Shown in pieces: positions 16,557 through 24,649 of a stretch of DNA of 64,000 nt. How positions within the stretch are numbered: position 1 is the stretch's first letter; each line of letters begins with the position of its first letter. The position numbers were made by a program, and so were the translations under genes. The notes under the pieces are model-generated. The model made no database searches. It was not told the DNA's origin and saw nothing but the letters and a program-made list of their open reading frames with translations. The stretch is from Ciceribacter ferrooxidans (lineage in GTDB: Bacteria > Pseudomonadota > Alphaproteobacteria > Rhizobiales > Rhizobiaceae), in assembly GCF_004137355.1 (NCBI RefSeq), contig NZ_SDVB01000042.1:1-64000 (forward strand), given 5' to 3'.

Positions 16557-17024
16557 ATGCCTCTCACCCTGATCTGCCCTGCCTTTGCCGAGGGCGAGAA
16601 GATCCCCGACAAATATGCCCGCCGCGGCGAAAACATCATGCCGCCGCTGAAATGGAGCGGGGTGCCCGAGGGAACCCGCAGCTTCGTGTTGATCATCGAG
16701 GATCCCGATGCCCCGAGCGGCACGTTCCATCATCTCGGCATGTTCAACATTCCGGCCGACTGGCTTTCCCTGCAGGAGAGCGCCGATACCGCGCCCGGCC
16801 GGCATCCGCGCTTTGTCGCCAACGACTTCGGCCATGCCCGTTATGACGGGCCGCAACCCCCGGCGGGCCACGGCGTCCACCGCTATTTCTTCCGGCTCGC
16901 CGCGCTCGACGTGCCGACGCTGTCGCCGATGGGTACGGCGAAGGCGGGCGAGCTCTGGCGGGAGGCGAAGAAGCACGCGCTCGCCGAGGCGAGCGTGATG
17001 GGCACCTACGAAACCGCCGGCTGA
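16557..17024 (+). CDS. YbhB/YbcL-type PEBP (Raf kinase inhibitor-like) protein
   Basis: Encodes 155 residues from ATG at 16557, with AAAGGAG at 16540-16546. The bacterial phosphatidylethanolamine-binding-protein fold is shown by FVLIIEDPDAPSGTFHH (the conserved DPDxP ligand loop), then NDFGHARYDGPQPPAGHGVH (the GPxPPxGxHxY motif) and RYFFRLAALD. No signal peptide is present, so it acts in the cytoplasm. The substrate of bacterial members is not settled. It converges with the ApbE gene. Confidence 0.9.
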   Translation: MPLTLICPAFAEGEKIPDKYARRGENIMPPLKWSGVPEGTRSFVLIIEDPDAPSGTFHHLGMFNIPADWLSLQESADTAPGRHPRFVANDFGHARYDGPQPPAGHGVHRYFFRLAALDVPTLSPMGTAKAGELWREAKKHALAEASVMGTYETAG

Positions 17025-17043
17025 GGCTCGCCGTCTCCGCTTC

Positions 17044-18012
17044 TCAGGCGCCGCCGAAGCGGCCGAGACCGATCTCCGAAAGCTTTCCGTCCTTCCTCAG
17101 GACGAAGAGCACGTCGAGCTGCCGGGAAAGGGCGAATGCGACGCCCTTCTTCTCGCCGAGCACCATCAGCGCGGTCGCCAGCGCATCGGCTTCCATGCAG
17201 GTGCGGGCGAGCACGGTGACGGAGGCGACGGGGTTCGTCACCGGCCGGCCTTCAGACGGATCGATGGTATGCGAGACCGTCTCGCCGTTCACTTCGGCGA
17301 AGTGGCGGTAATCGCCGGAGGTGGCGATCGCGCCGTCTTCGAGCGTCATCACGCCGAGGATGTCGCGGTTCTGCCGGTCGGGCCGTTCGACGGCGACCGA
17401 CCAGGGTTCGCGCCCCGGCTTTTCTCCACGCGCCCGCATCTCTCCATCAATGCCGACGAGGTAGGAGGTGATACCGAAGCGATCGAGGCAGCGCGCCATT
17501 TCGTCGACGCCGAAGCCCTTGGCGATACCGCAGAGATCGAGCGTGAGCGGCGCGAGCTTGCGCACACGCGAGGCGGCGGCATCGAGCTCCAGAATCTCGC
17601 CGGTGTCCGGCCGCTGGTTGGAAATGGGGGACCCGGCCGCATCGTTTGCCTGCCGCCCGCCCGGCCCGAAGCCCCAGGCGCTGACGGCATCGCCGACGCC
17701 GATGTCGAAGGCACCGCCGGAGAGCTTGCCGATGTGGAGCGCCGTCTTCAGGACCTCGAACATCTCCGGCGGGACCTCGACCCATTCACCGACCGGCACG
17801 TGGTTGAGGCGGGAGAGGTCGGACTGGGACTTCCAGTTCGACATCTGCCGGTCGACGGCGTCGACGGCCGCAAACAGGGCCGCGGGCAGGGCGGGATCGA
17901 CGCGGTCCGGGCCGTAGAAAATCGCCGAATAGCGCGTTCCCATCGTCGTGCCGTTCAGGACGTGGCGGCGGGGGGCGTCCGCTGCGATCGCGTCAGTAGA
18001 CGTCTTCGACAT
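17044..18012 (-). CDS. apbE: FAD:protein FMN transferase, ApbE family
   Basis: Encodes 322 residues. ApbE transfers FMN from FAD onto Ser/Thr of target proteins. Family landmarks are LNGTTMGTRYSAIF (19-32), CGIAKGFGVDEMA for FAD binding, and CMEADALATALMVLGEKKG, whose Asp coordinates Mg2+. Unusually there is no signal peptide or lipobox: the N-terminus is MSKTSTDAIAADAPRRHVLN. The gene overlaps the upstream flavoreductase gene by 20 bp, so the two are co-translated. The DUF2271 protein upstream in the same operon carries a matching flavinylation motif and is the likely substrate. Confidence 0.92.
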   Translation of the reverse strand: MSKTSTDAIAADAPRRHVLNGTTMGTRYSAIFYGPDRVDPALPAALFAAVDAVDRQMSNWKSQSDLSRLNHVPVGEWVEVPPEMFEVLKTALHIGKLSGGAFDIGVGDAVSAWGFGPGGRQANDAAGSPISNQRPDTGEILELDAAASRVRKLAPLTLDLCGIAKGFGVDEMARCLDRFGITSYLVGIDGEMRARGEKPGREPWSVAVERPDRQNRDILGVMTLEDGAIATSGDYRHFAEVNGETVSHTIDPSEGRPVTNPVASVTVLARTCMEADALATALMVLGEKKGVAFALSRQLDVLFVLRKDGKLSEIGLGRFGGA

Positions 18013-20209
18013 AGAGGCCTTGCTCCTTGAGGGTCCCGACGTCGAGGCCGAGGGGGTGGAGGACCTTTTCGAGCGCCGCCACGACGCCCTGGGCCATGTC
18101 GCGACCGCCGCAGACCATGACCTGCGCGCCGCGGGAAATCATGTGGCGCAATACGTCTGCGTCGGCCGTCAGCTTGTGCTGGACATAGGCGCGTTCTTCG
18201 CTGCGGGAGAAGGCGGTCCGCACGCCGGAGAGACGGCGGTCGGTGAGCCAGGTCCGCAGGTCCTCGCGGTAGAGGAAGTCGGAATTCGGGCTGCGTCCGC
18301 CGAAGTAGAGGTGGATCGGACGGCGACCGCTGTTGTTGCGGATGAAGCCGGTGAGCGGACCGATGCCGGTGCCGGCGCCGATCAGGATCAGCGGCTGCTT
18401 GCCGCGGCGCGGTCGGAAGGCAGGGTTCGGCTTGACGAAGGCTTCGATGGCATCGCCGGGCGTCAGGCCATGAAGGTAGCCGGAGCAGAGACCGCCGGGC
18501 TGCTTGCGCACGCAGATCTCCAGCACGCCGTCCCGCGCCGAACTCGCGAGCGAATAGAAGCGCGGAAGGTCGCTTCCGGGCGGCAGGATGCCGACCAGAT
18601 CACCGGCATGAAAACGCGGCAGGGACGGGCGGAAAAGGCGGGCGACCAGCCCATTTCTCTCGCCTTCGGCTGCAGCGAAGCGCAGCACCGAGGTCGGGGC
18701 CTGCACTTCGGTGCCGTAGTCGACGCGCTCGACGAGGACCATGCGCGCCGTCTTCGGGCGGGCGGCGACGTGGACGAGCGAAAGCGGCGTGCCGATGCGC
18801 TGGCCGATCTCTTCGCCCCAGCGGGCGAATTCCTGCACCGACTGGCGATCGATCGTCGCGAACGGGGCGAACTGATGCCAGCCCCTGGCGACGATTGCTT
18901 CCTCGACCTCGCGGCCGAAGCCGCAGAAGCGCGGAAACTGGCGGTCGCCGAAGCCGAGAACGGCGACGGGAAACTGCGGCGCCGTCGGGATTGTCGAGAG
19001 CTTGTCGAGGAACTGGCGGGCCGAGGCGGGGGCGGCGCCGTCGCCATAGGTGGCGGCCAGAACGAACATGCGTTCGGCGTGCTTGTAGGACTTGGCGAGG
19101 TCGTTCATGGCGCCGGTATGGACCTTGTGACCGGCGGCAGTGAGCGCCTCGTGCAGGGTCTTGGCGAAACCCCAGGTCGTGTTGCCCTCGCTGCCGACCA
19201 GGATCACCGTGTCGGCCGACTGGGCGCCGTGATTATCGGCGATCCTCGGGGTCGCGGCACGCCGCCGCCACCAGATCAGCACGCCGGTTGCGGCAAAGAA
19301 GGGAACTGCGAGCGCCGAGGGGCCGAGGAGCAGGGCGAACCACCAGAGGCCCTGGCCGGTGTGCAGCATGAAGACTGTCTCGTAGACCGACTTCACCATG
19401 CCGTTCGGCATGTAGTTCATGAGTTCGCCCGTCGCCTGGTCGACATAGCCCATGCCGTCGGCCGTCGTCAGGGTGAAGGCATCGTTCAGGTCACCCTGAT
19501 AGGGAAAGCGCAGCTCCCGGAGATTGTCGAGGCTCGTCGCCTTGAACGGGGCGATGTCGCCGATCGCCATGGCTTCCGTGCCGGCCACGGCGTCCGGGAA
19601 ATCCGGTTCCGCGTCCGAGCCGTCGGAGATCATGCCGAAGGTCGCGAGCGACATGTAGAGACCGGTCAGGGCAGAAACGGTGAGGCCGGGGAGGGCGAGG
19701 CGGCCGAGTTCGGCGTGCCAGCGCCTGATGCCGTCGCCGCGGATCGGCGAGAAGAGCTTGCGCCAACCGCCGAGACGGTTCGCAAGGAGCATGATGCCGG
19801 TGAGGCTCAGCAGCAGCATCGCCGCCGCACCGACGCCGGCGATCACACGGCCGGTATTGCCGGCGAAGAAGCTGCGGTGCAGCTGGGTCACGGTCCGGGC
19901 GAAATCCGAGGGTGCATAGGGCTCGATCTTGTCACCCGTCGTCGGGTCGACGACATCGGCACCCGGAGCGTCGCCCTCGAAATAGTAGACGACGAGGGCG
20001 CCGGAGGGCTTGCGCTCGATGCGCTCGACGCCCGGATATTTCTCCGCCACCGCCTCGGCCAGGGTCGCGACGCTGACCCCGGCCGGGGAGCCGGTCGACT
20101 GGGCTTGCTCCCATGCGGGAAGGATGGCCAGCATCGCGCCCGTCGCGGCGATGACGGTAACGACGAGGGCGACGATCAGGCCGGGGATGGAATGGAGGTG
20201 GCGGAGCAT
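17993..20209 (-). CDS. PepSY transmembrane / flavodoxin / NAD(P)H-flavin reductase fusion
   Basis: Encodes 738 residues in three parts. The first (~1-320) is a PepSY-type membrane unit with helices near 10-30, 135-155, 180-205 and 275-310, and PepSY sequence outside the membrane (LAEAVAEKYPGVERIERK). The second (~330-470) is a flavodoxin-like FMN domain (VILVGSEGNTTWGFAKTL; LAATYGDGAAPASARQF). The third (~490-738) is a ferredoxin-NADP reductase-like module with RFYSLASS for FAD and GAGTGIGPLTGF for NAD(P)H. It should carry electrons from cytoplasmic NAD(P)H across the inner membrane. The likely acceptor is the flavinylated DUF2271 protein encoded just upstream. Similar proteins are annotated as sulfite reductase flavoprotein, which is misleading here. 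Confidence 0.85.
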   Translation of the reverse strand: MLRHLHSIPGLIVALVVTVIAATGAMLAILPAWEQAQSTGSPAGVSVATLAEAVAEKYPGVERIERKPSGALVVYYFEGDAPGADVVDPTTGDKIEPYAPSDFARTVTQLHRSFFAGNTGRVIAGVGAAAMLLLSLTGIMLLANRLGGWRKLFSPIRGDGIRRWHAELGRLALPGLTVSALTGLYMSLATFGMISDGSDAEPDFPDAVAGTEAMAIGDIAPFKATSLDNLRELRFPYQGDLNDAFTLTTADGMGYVDQATGELMNYMPNGMVKSVYETVFMLHTGQGLWWFALLLGPSALAVPFFAATGVLIWWRRRAATPRIADNHGAQSADTVILVGSEGNTTWGFAKTLHEALTAAGHKVHTGAMNDLAKSYKHAERMFVLAATYGDGAAPASARQFLDKLSTIPTAPQFPVAVLGFGDRQFPRFCGFGREVEEAIVARGWHQFAPFATIDRQSVQEFARWGEEIGQRIGTPLSLVHVAARPKTARMVLVERVDYGTEVQAPTSVLRFAAAEGERNGLVARLFRPSLPRFHAGDLVGILPPGSDLPRFYSLASSARDGVLEICVRKQPGGLCSGYLHGLTPGDAIEAFVKPNPAFRPRRGKQPLILIGAGTGIGPLTGFIRNNSGRRPIHLYFGGRSPNSDFLYREDLRTWLTDRRLSGVRTAFSRSEERAYVQHKLTADADVLRHMISRGAQVMVCGGRDMAQGVVAALEKVLHPLGLDVGTLKEQGLYVEDVY

Positions 20210-20228
20210 TGCGAGACTTTCCGGTCCG

Positions 20229-20699
20229 TTACATGTCGTAGGTGAAGGCTTTCACGTAGCCGCGGCCCTTGACGGGCTTGCCGGCCCCGGCAGAGGTCAG
20301 CGGCACGGTCACGTCGGAGGGGTTCTCGCGCATGTCCTCGACGGCGGTATCGATGTGGATCTCGTAGCCGGCGTCGATCAGCGTGTCGGCGAGGTCGAGC
20401 GTGATCCCGAGCGTCTGGCCGCTGCCGACGCTTGCGCCGGTGATGCCGTCGATCTCGGAGCGGTTGCCGCCGCTCAGCCGGCGCCAGTCGGTCAGGTGGC
20501 GGTAGTACTTGGACTTGCCGCCGGCCATCCACAGCGTGCCGGCGTATTGGCCGGAGGCGTCGGTTACGTAGATGACGACATAGGCGCCGTCGCCGCCGTA
20601 GCTCTTGAGCTGCGTCTTGAAGGTAACCTGGCGGGCCTCCGCCACGGCGGGGGCCGCGACGACGGCGGCGAGGGCAAGCGCGGATGCAATCTTGTTCAT
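20229..20699 (-). CDS. DUF2271 periplasmic protein with FMN-attachment motif
   Basis: Encodes 156 residues with a signal peptide at 1-22 (SALALAAVVAAPAVAEA). The mature domain is DUF2271: FKTQLKSYGGDGAYVVIYVT, then TLWMAGGKSKYYRHLTDWRR. Residues 84-90 read DGITGAS (20430-20450), an exact match to the Dx-x-(S/T)GA(S/T) pattern recognised by ApbE, where the last Ser/Thr (here Ser90) receives FMN. With apbE and the flavoreductase in the same operon, this is most likely a periplasmic flavoprotein electron carrier. Its own electron acceptor is not known. No metal-binding Cys or His cluster is seen. Confidence 0.88.
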   Translation of the reverse strand: MNKIASALALAAVVAAPAVAEARQVTFKTQLKSYGGDGAYVVIYVTDASGQYAGTLWMAGGKSKYYRHLTDWRRLSGGNRSEIDGITGASVGSGQTLGITLDLADTLIDAGYEIHIDTAVEDMRENPSDVTVPLTSAGAGKPVKGRGYVKAFTYDM

Positions 20700-20824
20700 G
20701 TCTTGTCTCCAGTGATGGATCGTGAAGGGGTGATGGCATGTGCCGGCCGCGGGCAGGGGATGCCCGTTCCGCGAACCACCGAGGTGGTCCGCCGGCCGAA
20801 GAGATAGAAAAGGGGAGCGGCTCG

Positions 20825-21265
20825 TTACTGGATGATGACCTTCGGCCTTGCGCCGTTCTTGAAGAGGCCGTTCGCCGGGGGGCTCGCCTTGATCGGCGTC
20901 GGAGTGATCTCGCCGTCGGTCGTTCTGCGCCGTGCGTCGTGATCGTCGTCCTCCTCTTCGCGATCGCCGTCATGGCGCTCGCGCTTGTGGTCGTGGAAGC
21001 TCTCCTCCTCCATTTCCACGATGTCGAGCGTCGAGGGATTGACCTTCACCTCGATCTGCCGGCCGGAGGCGTCGGTCGCGAAGATCTGGTAGCATCCGTC
21101 GTCCGTGCGGATCTTGCGGACGGTCCAGCCGCGCTCTTCCGCCATCTTCTGGATGACGTTCCGCGGCTGCCAGTCGGCCATGGGCACATCGCAGTCGTCG
21201 TCCGCAAGCGCGATGCCGCCGAGACCGGCATAGAGCAGGGCGGCTGCAAGGGCGTGATATTTCAT
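20825..21265 (-). CDS. Small periplasmic PepSY-domain protein
   Basis: Encodes 146 residues from ATG at 21265, with a signal peptide at 1-21 (MKYHALAAALLYAGLGGIAL). One PepSY domain follows (VIQKMAEERGWTVRKIRTDD, then ATDASGRQIEVKVNPSTLDI). The remaining third is charged, with HDHKRERHDGDREEEDDD, a possible metal-binding or flexible tail. It is the first gene of the ApbE operon and is divergent from the two-component system, so it is probably the signal partner or an accessory of the redox chain. Confidence 0.82.
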   Translation of the reverse strand: MKYHALAAALLYAGLGGIALADDDCDVPMADWQPRNVIQKMAEERGWTVRKIRTDDGCYQIFATDASGRQIEVKVNPSTLDIVEMEEESFHDHKRERHDGDREEEDDDHDARRRTTDGEITPTPIKASPPANGLFKNGARPKVIIQ

Positions 21266-21416
21266 TCTCGGTGTCCTCTGACTATTGTCTGGCCGGACCA
21301 TGCATGGTCATCCTGACAGCGACCTGAAAGGCGGAAAGATTTTCTTTCAGCTTGTTGTCAGCTTTGGCTGATAGCGCGTTCATGTAAATATCACGATGGG
21401 AAAAGGGCCGGGAATC

Positions 21417-22076
21417 GTGCGCGTGCTGCTGGTGGAGGATGACGGTGGGCTGGGTGCCGCGGTGCGCGACCAGATCGCCGCCGACGGACATGTCGTCGAC
21501 TGGGCGCGGCGACTCGATCTTGCGGAGGACTACCTGCGCACGACCGGTTACGACCTGATCCTCCTCGACCTGATGCTGCCGGACGGACGGGGCATTCCCT
21601 TCCTGCGGGCACGGCGGGGCGGCGGTGACGCGACGCCGGTCATCATCCTGACCGCGCTCGACCAGATCTCCGACCGCATCGAAGGGCTCGACGCCGGCGC
21701 CGACGACTATCTGGTGAAACCCTTCGACCTCAGCGAACTCTCGGCTCGCGTGAAGGCGGTGGCACGCCGCTATACCGGAAACCCCAATCCGCTCGTCGCG
21801 GTCGGTGAACTCCAGGTGGATCTCGCTGCCCGCAGCGTGACCCGCCAGGGCAAGCCCGTGCCGCTGACGGCCCGCGAATGGGTGCTTTTCGAGGCCTTTC
21901 TCCAGCATCCGGGCATGCTGCTGTCCAAGCCGCAACTCGAGGAGCGTCTCTATTCCTTCGACGACGAGATCGAAAGCAATGCCATCGAAGTCTATGTGAG
22001 CCGGCTTCGCCGCAAGCTCGGGCATGACGTGGTCGAGACCGTGCGCGGCATGGGCTACCGGTTGCGCCAGTCATGA
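21417..22076 (+). CDS. OmpR-family response regulator
   Basis: Encodes 219 residues from GTG at 21417, preferred over ATG at 21396 because it gives the standard VRVLLVEDD start. The receiver has the acidic pair at 8-9, phospho-acceptor Asp51 in LILLDLMLPDG, and Lys in DDYLVKPFDLSEL. The winged-helix domain has LTAREWVLFEAFLQHPG and SNAIEVYVSRLRRKLG, then VRGMGYRLR. The closest named types are QseB/PmrA/TctD. It is paired with the kinase that follows and is divergent from the PepSY gene, so the flavin redox operon is its probable target. Confidence 0.92.
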   Translation: MRVLLVEDDGGLGAAVRDQIAADGHVVDWARRLDLAEDYLRTTGYDLILLDLMLPDGRGIPFLRARRGGGDATPVIILTALDQISDRIEGLDAGADDYLVKPFDLSELSARVKAVARRYTGNPNPLVAVGELQVDLAARSVTRQGKPVPLTAREWVLFEAFLQHPGMLLSKPQLEERLYSFDDEIESNAIEVYVSRLRRKLGHDVVETVRGMGYRLRQS

Positions 22077-23410
22077 GGAAGAGGGCGAGCCTTCAACGAC
22101 ATCTGGCGATCGGGCTGGCGATCGGCGTGAGTGTCATGTGGATTGCCGCGACGGCCGCCGCGGCGCTCATCGTGCGTGCGGAGCTCGACGAGGTCTTCGA
22201 CAGCGCGATGCAGGAAACCGCCCAGCGCATCCTGCCGCTCGCCGTGATCGACATCATCAGCCAGGGCGAGGAACGTCCGACGCAACGGATTCTCTCGATC
22301 CGCAAGCATGACGAGCACCTGAACTACGTCGTGCGCGACGAAAAGGGCAACGTCCTGATGCGCTCCCATGACGCGGAGCTCAACATCTTCCCGCCCTTCG
22401 AGAAGACCGGCTTCACGACCACGGAGACGCACCGGCTCTATTCGGAGGCAGCCGTACGCGGCACCGTCACCATCACCATCGCCGAACCTCTCGACGACCG
22501 TCGCAAGGCGACGCTCGATGCGGCGATGGCGCTCGCACTGCCGCTCGGCGTCCTGATCCCGGCAAGTTTCGTCGGCGTATGGTGGCTGGTCAGGCGCAGC
22601 ATGCGCCCCGTCCATGTCTTCGGCGACCAGATCGAACGGCGCGGCAGCGGCGATCTGACCCCCGTCGACACGGCGTCGCTGCCGCGCGAGATCACCCCGA
22701 TCGCGGACGGCGTCAACCGGCTGATGGAACGGCTGCGGCGAGCGCTCGAGGCGGAGCGGATCTTCACCGCGAACAGCGCACACGAGCTGCGCACGCCGAT
22801 CGCCGCCGCCCTTGCGCAGACCCAGCGGCTGGTCGCCGAGGCGCCGCGCGGTCCGTTGCAGGACCGCGCGAGGGACATCGAGGGTGCGTTGCATTCACTC
22901 GCGCGTCTCGGGGAAAAGCTGATGCAGCTCGCCAAGGCGGAGGGCGGCGGGCTTATCGCCGCGAAACCCCACAACCTGGTGCCCATCCTCTCGCTCGTCG
23001 CCAACGACTTCACCCGTGCGGCGGCGACGGCCGACCGGCTCGATCTCCGGCTGCCGAAGGAGCCGGTGATGTCGCGGATGGATGCGGATGTCTTCGCGAT
23101 CCTCGCCCGCAATCTCATCGAAAACGGCATGAAGCACGCCCCCGCCGGAACCCGCGTCGCGGTGTCGCTGACGTCGGAACGGGTGTTTTCCGTCAGCAAT
23201 GCCGGGCCGCCGGTCGCCCCGGAGGTGCTGAAGACGCTGACGCGGCGCTTCGCGCGTGGCGAAACCTCGGCCGACGGAACGGGGCTCGGGCTGGCGATCG
23301 CGGAATCCATCGCCGCCGGCGCTGGCGCGCGGCTCGAACTGCTGTCGCCGGCAAGCGGCCGGAAGGACGGCTTCGAGGCGAGGGTCTATCTGGACCAGGG
23401 CCAGGCGTAG
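22073..23410 (+). CDS. Sensor histidine kinase
   Basis: Encodes 445 residues and overlaps the regulator gene by four bases (ATGA). Transmembrane helices near 15-38 and 150-175 flank a periplasmic sensor of about 115 residues. HAMP follows (RRSMRPVHVFGDQIERRGSG). The H-box is ANSAHELRTPIAA, the N-box NLIENGMKHAPAGT, and the G-box GTGLGLAIAES. It should phosphorylate the adjacent OmpR-type regulator in response to a periplasmic signal, perhaps a redox or metal cue given the neighbouring PepSY/ApbE operon. The signal cannot be read from the sequence. Confidence 0.92.
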   Translation: MRKRASLQRHLAIGLAIGVSVMWIAATAAAALIVRAELDEVFDSAMQETAQRILPLAVIDIISQGEERPTQRILSIRKHDEHLNYVVRDEKGNVLMRSHDAELNIFPPFEKTGFTTTETHRLYSEAAVRGTVTITIAEPLDDRRKATLDAAMALALPLGVLIPASFVGVWWLVRRSMRPVHVFGDQIERRGSGDLTPVDTASLPREITPIADGVNRLMERLRRALEAERIFTANSAHELRTPIAAALAQTQRLVAEAPRGPLQDRARDIEGALHSLARLGEKLMQLAKAEGGGLIAAKPHNLVPILSLVANDFTRAAATADRLDLRLPKEPVMSRMDADVFAILARNLIENGMKHAPAGTRVAVSLTSERVFSVSNAGPPVAPEVLKTLTRRFARGETSADGTGLGLAIAESIAAGAGARLELLSPASGRKDGFEARVYLDQGQA

Positions 23411-23420
23411 GCTCCGAACC

Positions 23421-24206
23421 TCACAGCAAAAGGCCCTGCGCCCCGTCGATCCAGAGCGGCGTACCGGTGATGTGGCGCGCCCTGTCCGACGACAGGAAGA
23501 CGATCGCGTCAGCGACATCCCCGCTGGTGCCCGGTCGGCCCTCGCTCAGCGGCACCTTGCCCTCGGGATATTCGACGGGAAATGCGGTCTCTTCCGGATG
23601 GCGTATCGAGGTGTTCTCCTCGATGCTGGTCGCAATGGCGCCGGGGCAGACGACGTTCACCCGGATGTGGTGGCGTGCCAGCTCGAGCGCCGTCTGCTGG
23701 ACGATGGCGACCTGGGCCGCCTTGGTGGCGGTATAGGCCGAGGCGCCCGGCGAGCTGAAGGTGCGCGTGCCGTTGATCGAGGAGACCACGACGATCGCGC
23801 CGCCGCCGTTCGCCTTCATGTGCGGCACGCAGAAATGCAGGGTCAGATAGGTGCCGCGGAGGTTCACGGCGATCGTGCGGTCGAATTCCGGCGGCTGGAG
23901 TTCGTCGATCGGCGCCCAGACGCCGTTGATGCCGGCATTGGCGACGACCACATGCGGAGGGCCGAGGCGGTCAACGAGATCCACCACGGCTGCGCGCATC
24001 TGGTCCTCGTCCGAAACGTCGGCGACGAGCGCCACGGCACGCCCGCCACGCCGTTCGATCTCCTCCTCGACGTCCTCGAGCTCGTCCCTGGTCCTGCCGA
24101 GGAGCCCGACGGATGCCCCGAGTCCGGCGAATTGCAGGGCGGTCGCCCTGCCGATGCCCGAGCCGGCTCCCGTCACCAGAACGGTCTTTCCCTGAAAATC
24201 CATCAT
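23421..24206 (-). CDS. Short-chain dehydrogenase/reductase
   Basis: Encodes 261 residues of classical SDR type: TGAGSGIGRATALQF for the cofactor, NAGING, Ser in VVSSINGTRTFSSPG, and YTATKAAQVAI for YxxxK. Arg in LLGRTRDELED suggests NADP(H). The substrate is not evident, and the gene is alone between the sensor kinase and a small plus-strand gene. A GGAAC-N17-GGTT promoter lies 69 bp upstream, suggesting membership of the general stress regulon. Confidence 0.88.
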   Translation of the reverse strand: MMDFQGKTVLVTGAGSGIGRATALQFAGLGASVGLLGRTRDELEDVEEEIERRGGRAVALVADVSDEDQMRAAVVDLVDRLGPPHVVVANAGINGVWAPIDELQPPEFDRTIAVNLRGTYLTLHFCVPHMKANGGGAIVVVSSINGTRTFSSPGASAYTATKAAQVAIVQQTALELARHHIRVNVVCPGAIATSIEENTSIRHPEETAFPVEYPEGKVPLSEGRPGTSGDVADAIVFLSSDRARHITGTPLWIDGAQGLLL

Positions 24207-24274
24207 CGTGCTCCTGCCGATTCCGCCATCCCACGCCGTGCCGCCAACTGGCGGCGCCGGCGCGGCGAGGGTTG

Positions 24275-24300
24275 AACCCGGATCGCCGTCGGAAGGTTCC
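24275..24300 (-). promoter_or_regulatory. Putative EcfG-type promoter of the SDR gene
   Basis: On the minus strand, GGAAC (24296-24300), a 17-bp spacer and GGTT (24275-24278). Confidence 0.5.
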
Positions 24301-24373
24301 TCGCGATTGGTCGGCCAGGGGCGTCTTTCCGCGATTGTCCTCTCTGCAATTTCAGGCTACGCTAAAATAGCTC

Positions 24374-24398
24374 GGACCTTTCGTGAGCCAGTGTCGTT
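24374..24398 (+). promoter_or_regulatory. Imperfect EcfG-type promoter candidate of the DUF3606-like gene
   Basis: GGACC at 24374-24378 (one mismatch to GGAAC), a 16-bp spacer and a perfect CGTT at 24395-24398, 26 bp upstream of the start codon. Confidence 0.4.
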
Positions 24399-24423
24399 TA
24401 ACCTTCATAGACGGGAGGAGCAG

Positions 24424-24615
24424 ATGACCCATCACGTTGACAATCGCCAGGTACACGTACCCGGCAAGAAGCCAGTCTATGACGTTTCCGAATACTGCCG
24501 GCGCAACGGCATCGACAAGTCCGAAGCCCGCAAGTTGATGAAGGCACTCGGACAATTCGCCACCCACCACGAGTTGACGATGAACGCCGTAGCCCGCCCG
24601 CCGAAATACCGGTGA
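24424..24615 (+). CDS. Small DUF3606-like protein
   Basis: Encodes 63 residues from ATG 24424, with GGGAGGAG at 24413-24420. The helix-turn-helix-like part YDVSEYCRRNGIDKSEARKL resembles DUF3606 proteins (a tyrosine, then a helix, then GI-x2-x-x-A), which are small and often stress-induced in rhizobia. No transmembrane segment is present. It is divergent from the SDR gene. Function unknown. Confidence 0.6.
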   Translation: MTHHVDNRQVHVPGKKPVYDVSEYCRRNGIDKSEARKLMKALGQFATHHELTMNAVARPPKYR

Positions 24616-24649
24616 ACGCCGGGAGCATCACATTCGTGGAAGGCGTGTG

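Noticed and set aside
17948-20245. 765-codon plus-strand open frame
   Set aside because: It is antisense to the flavoreductase gene, whose cofactor motifs are clear.
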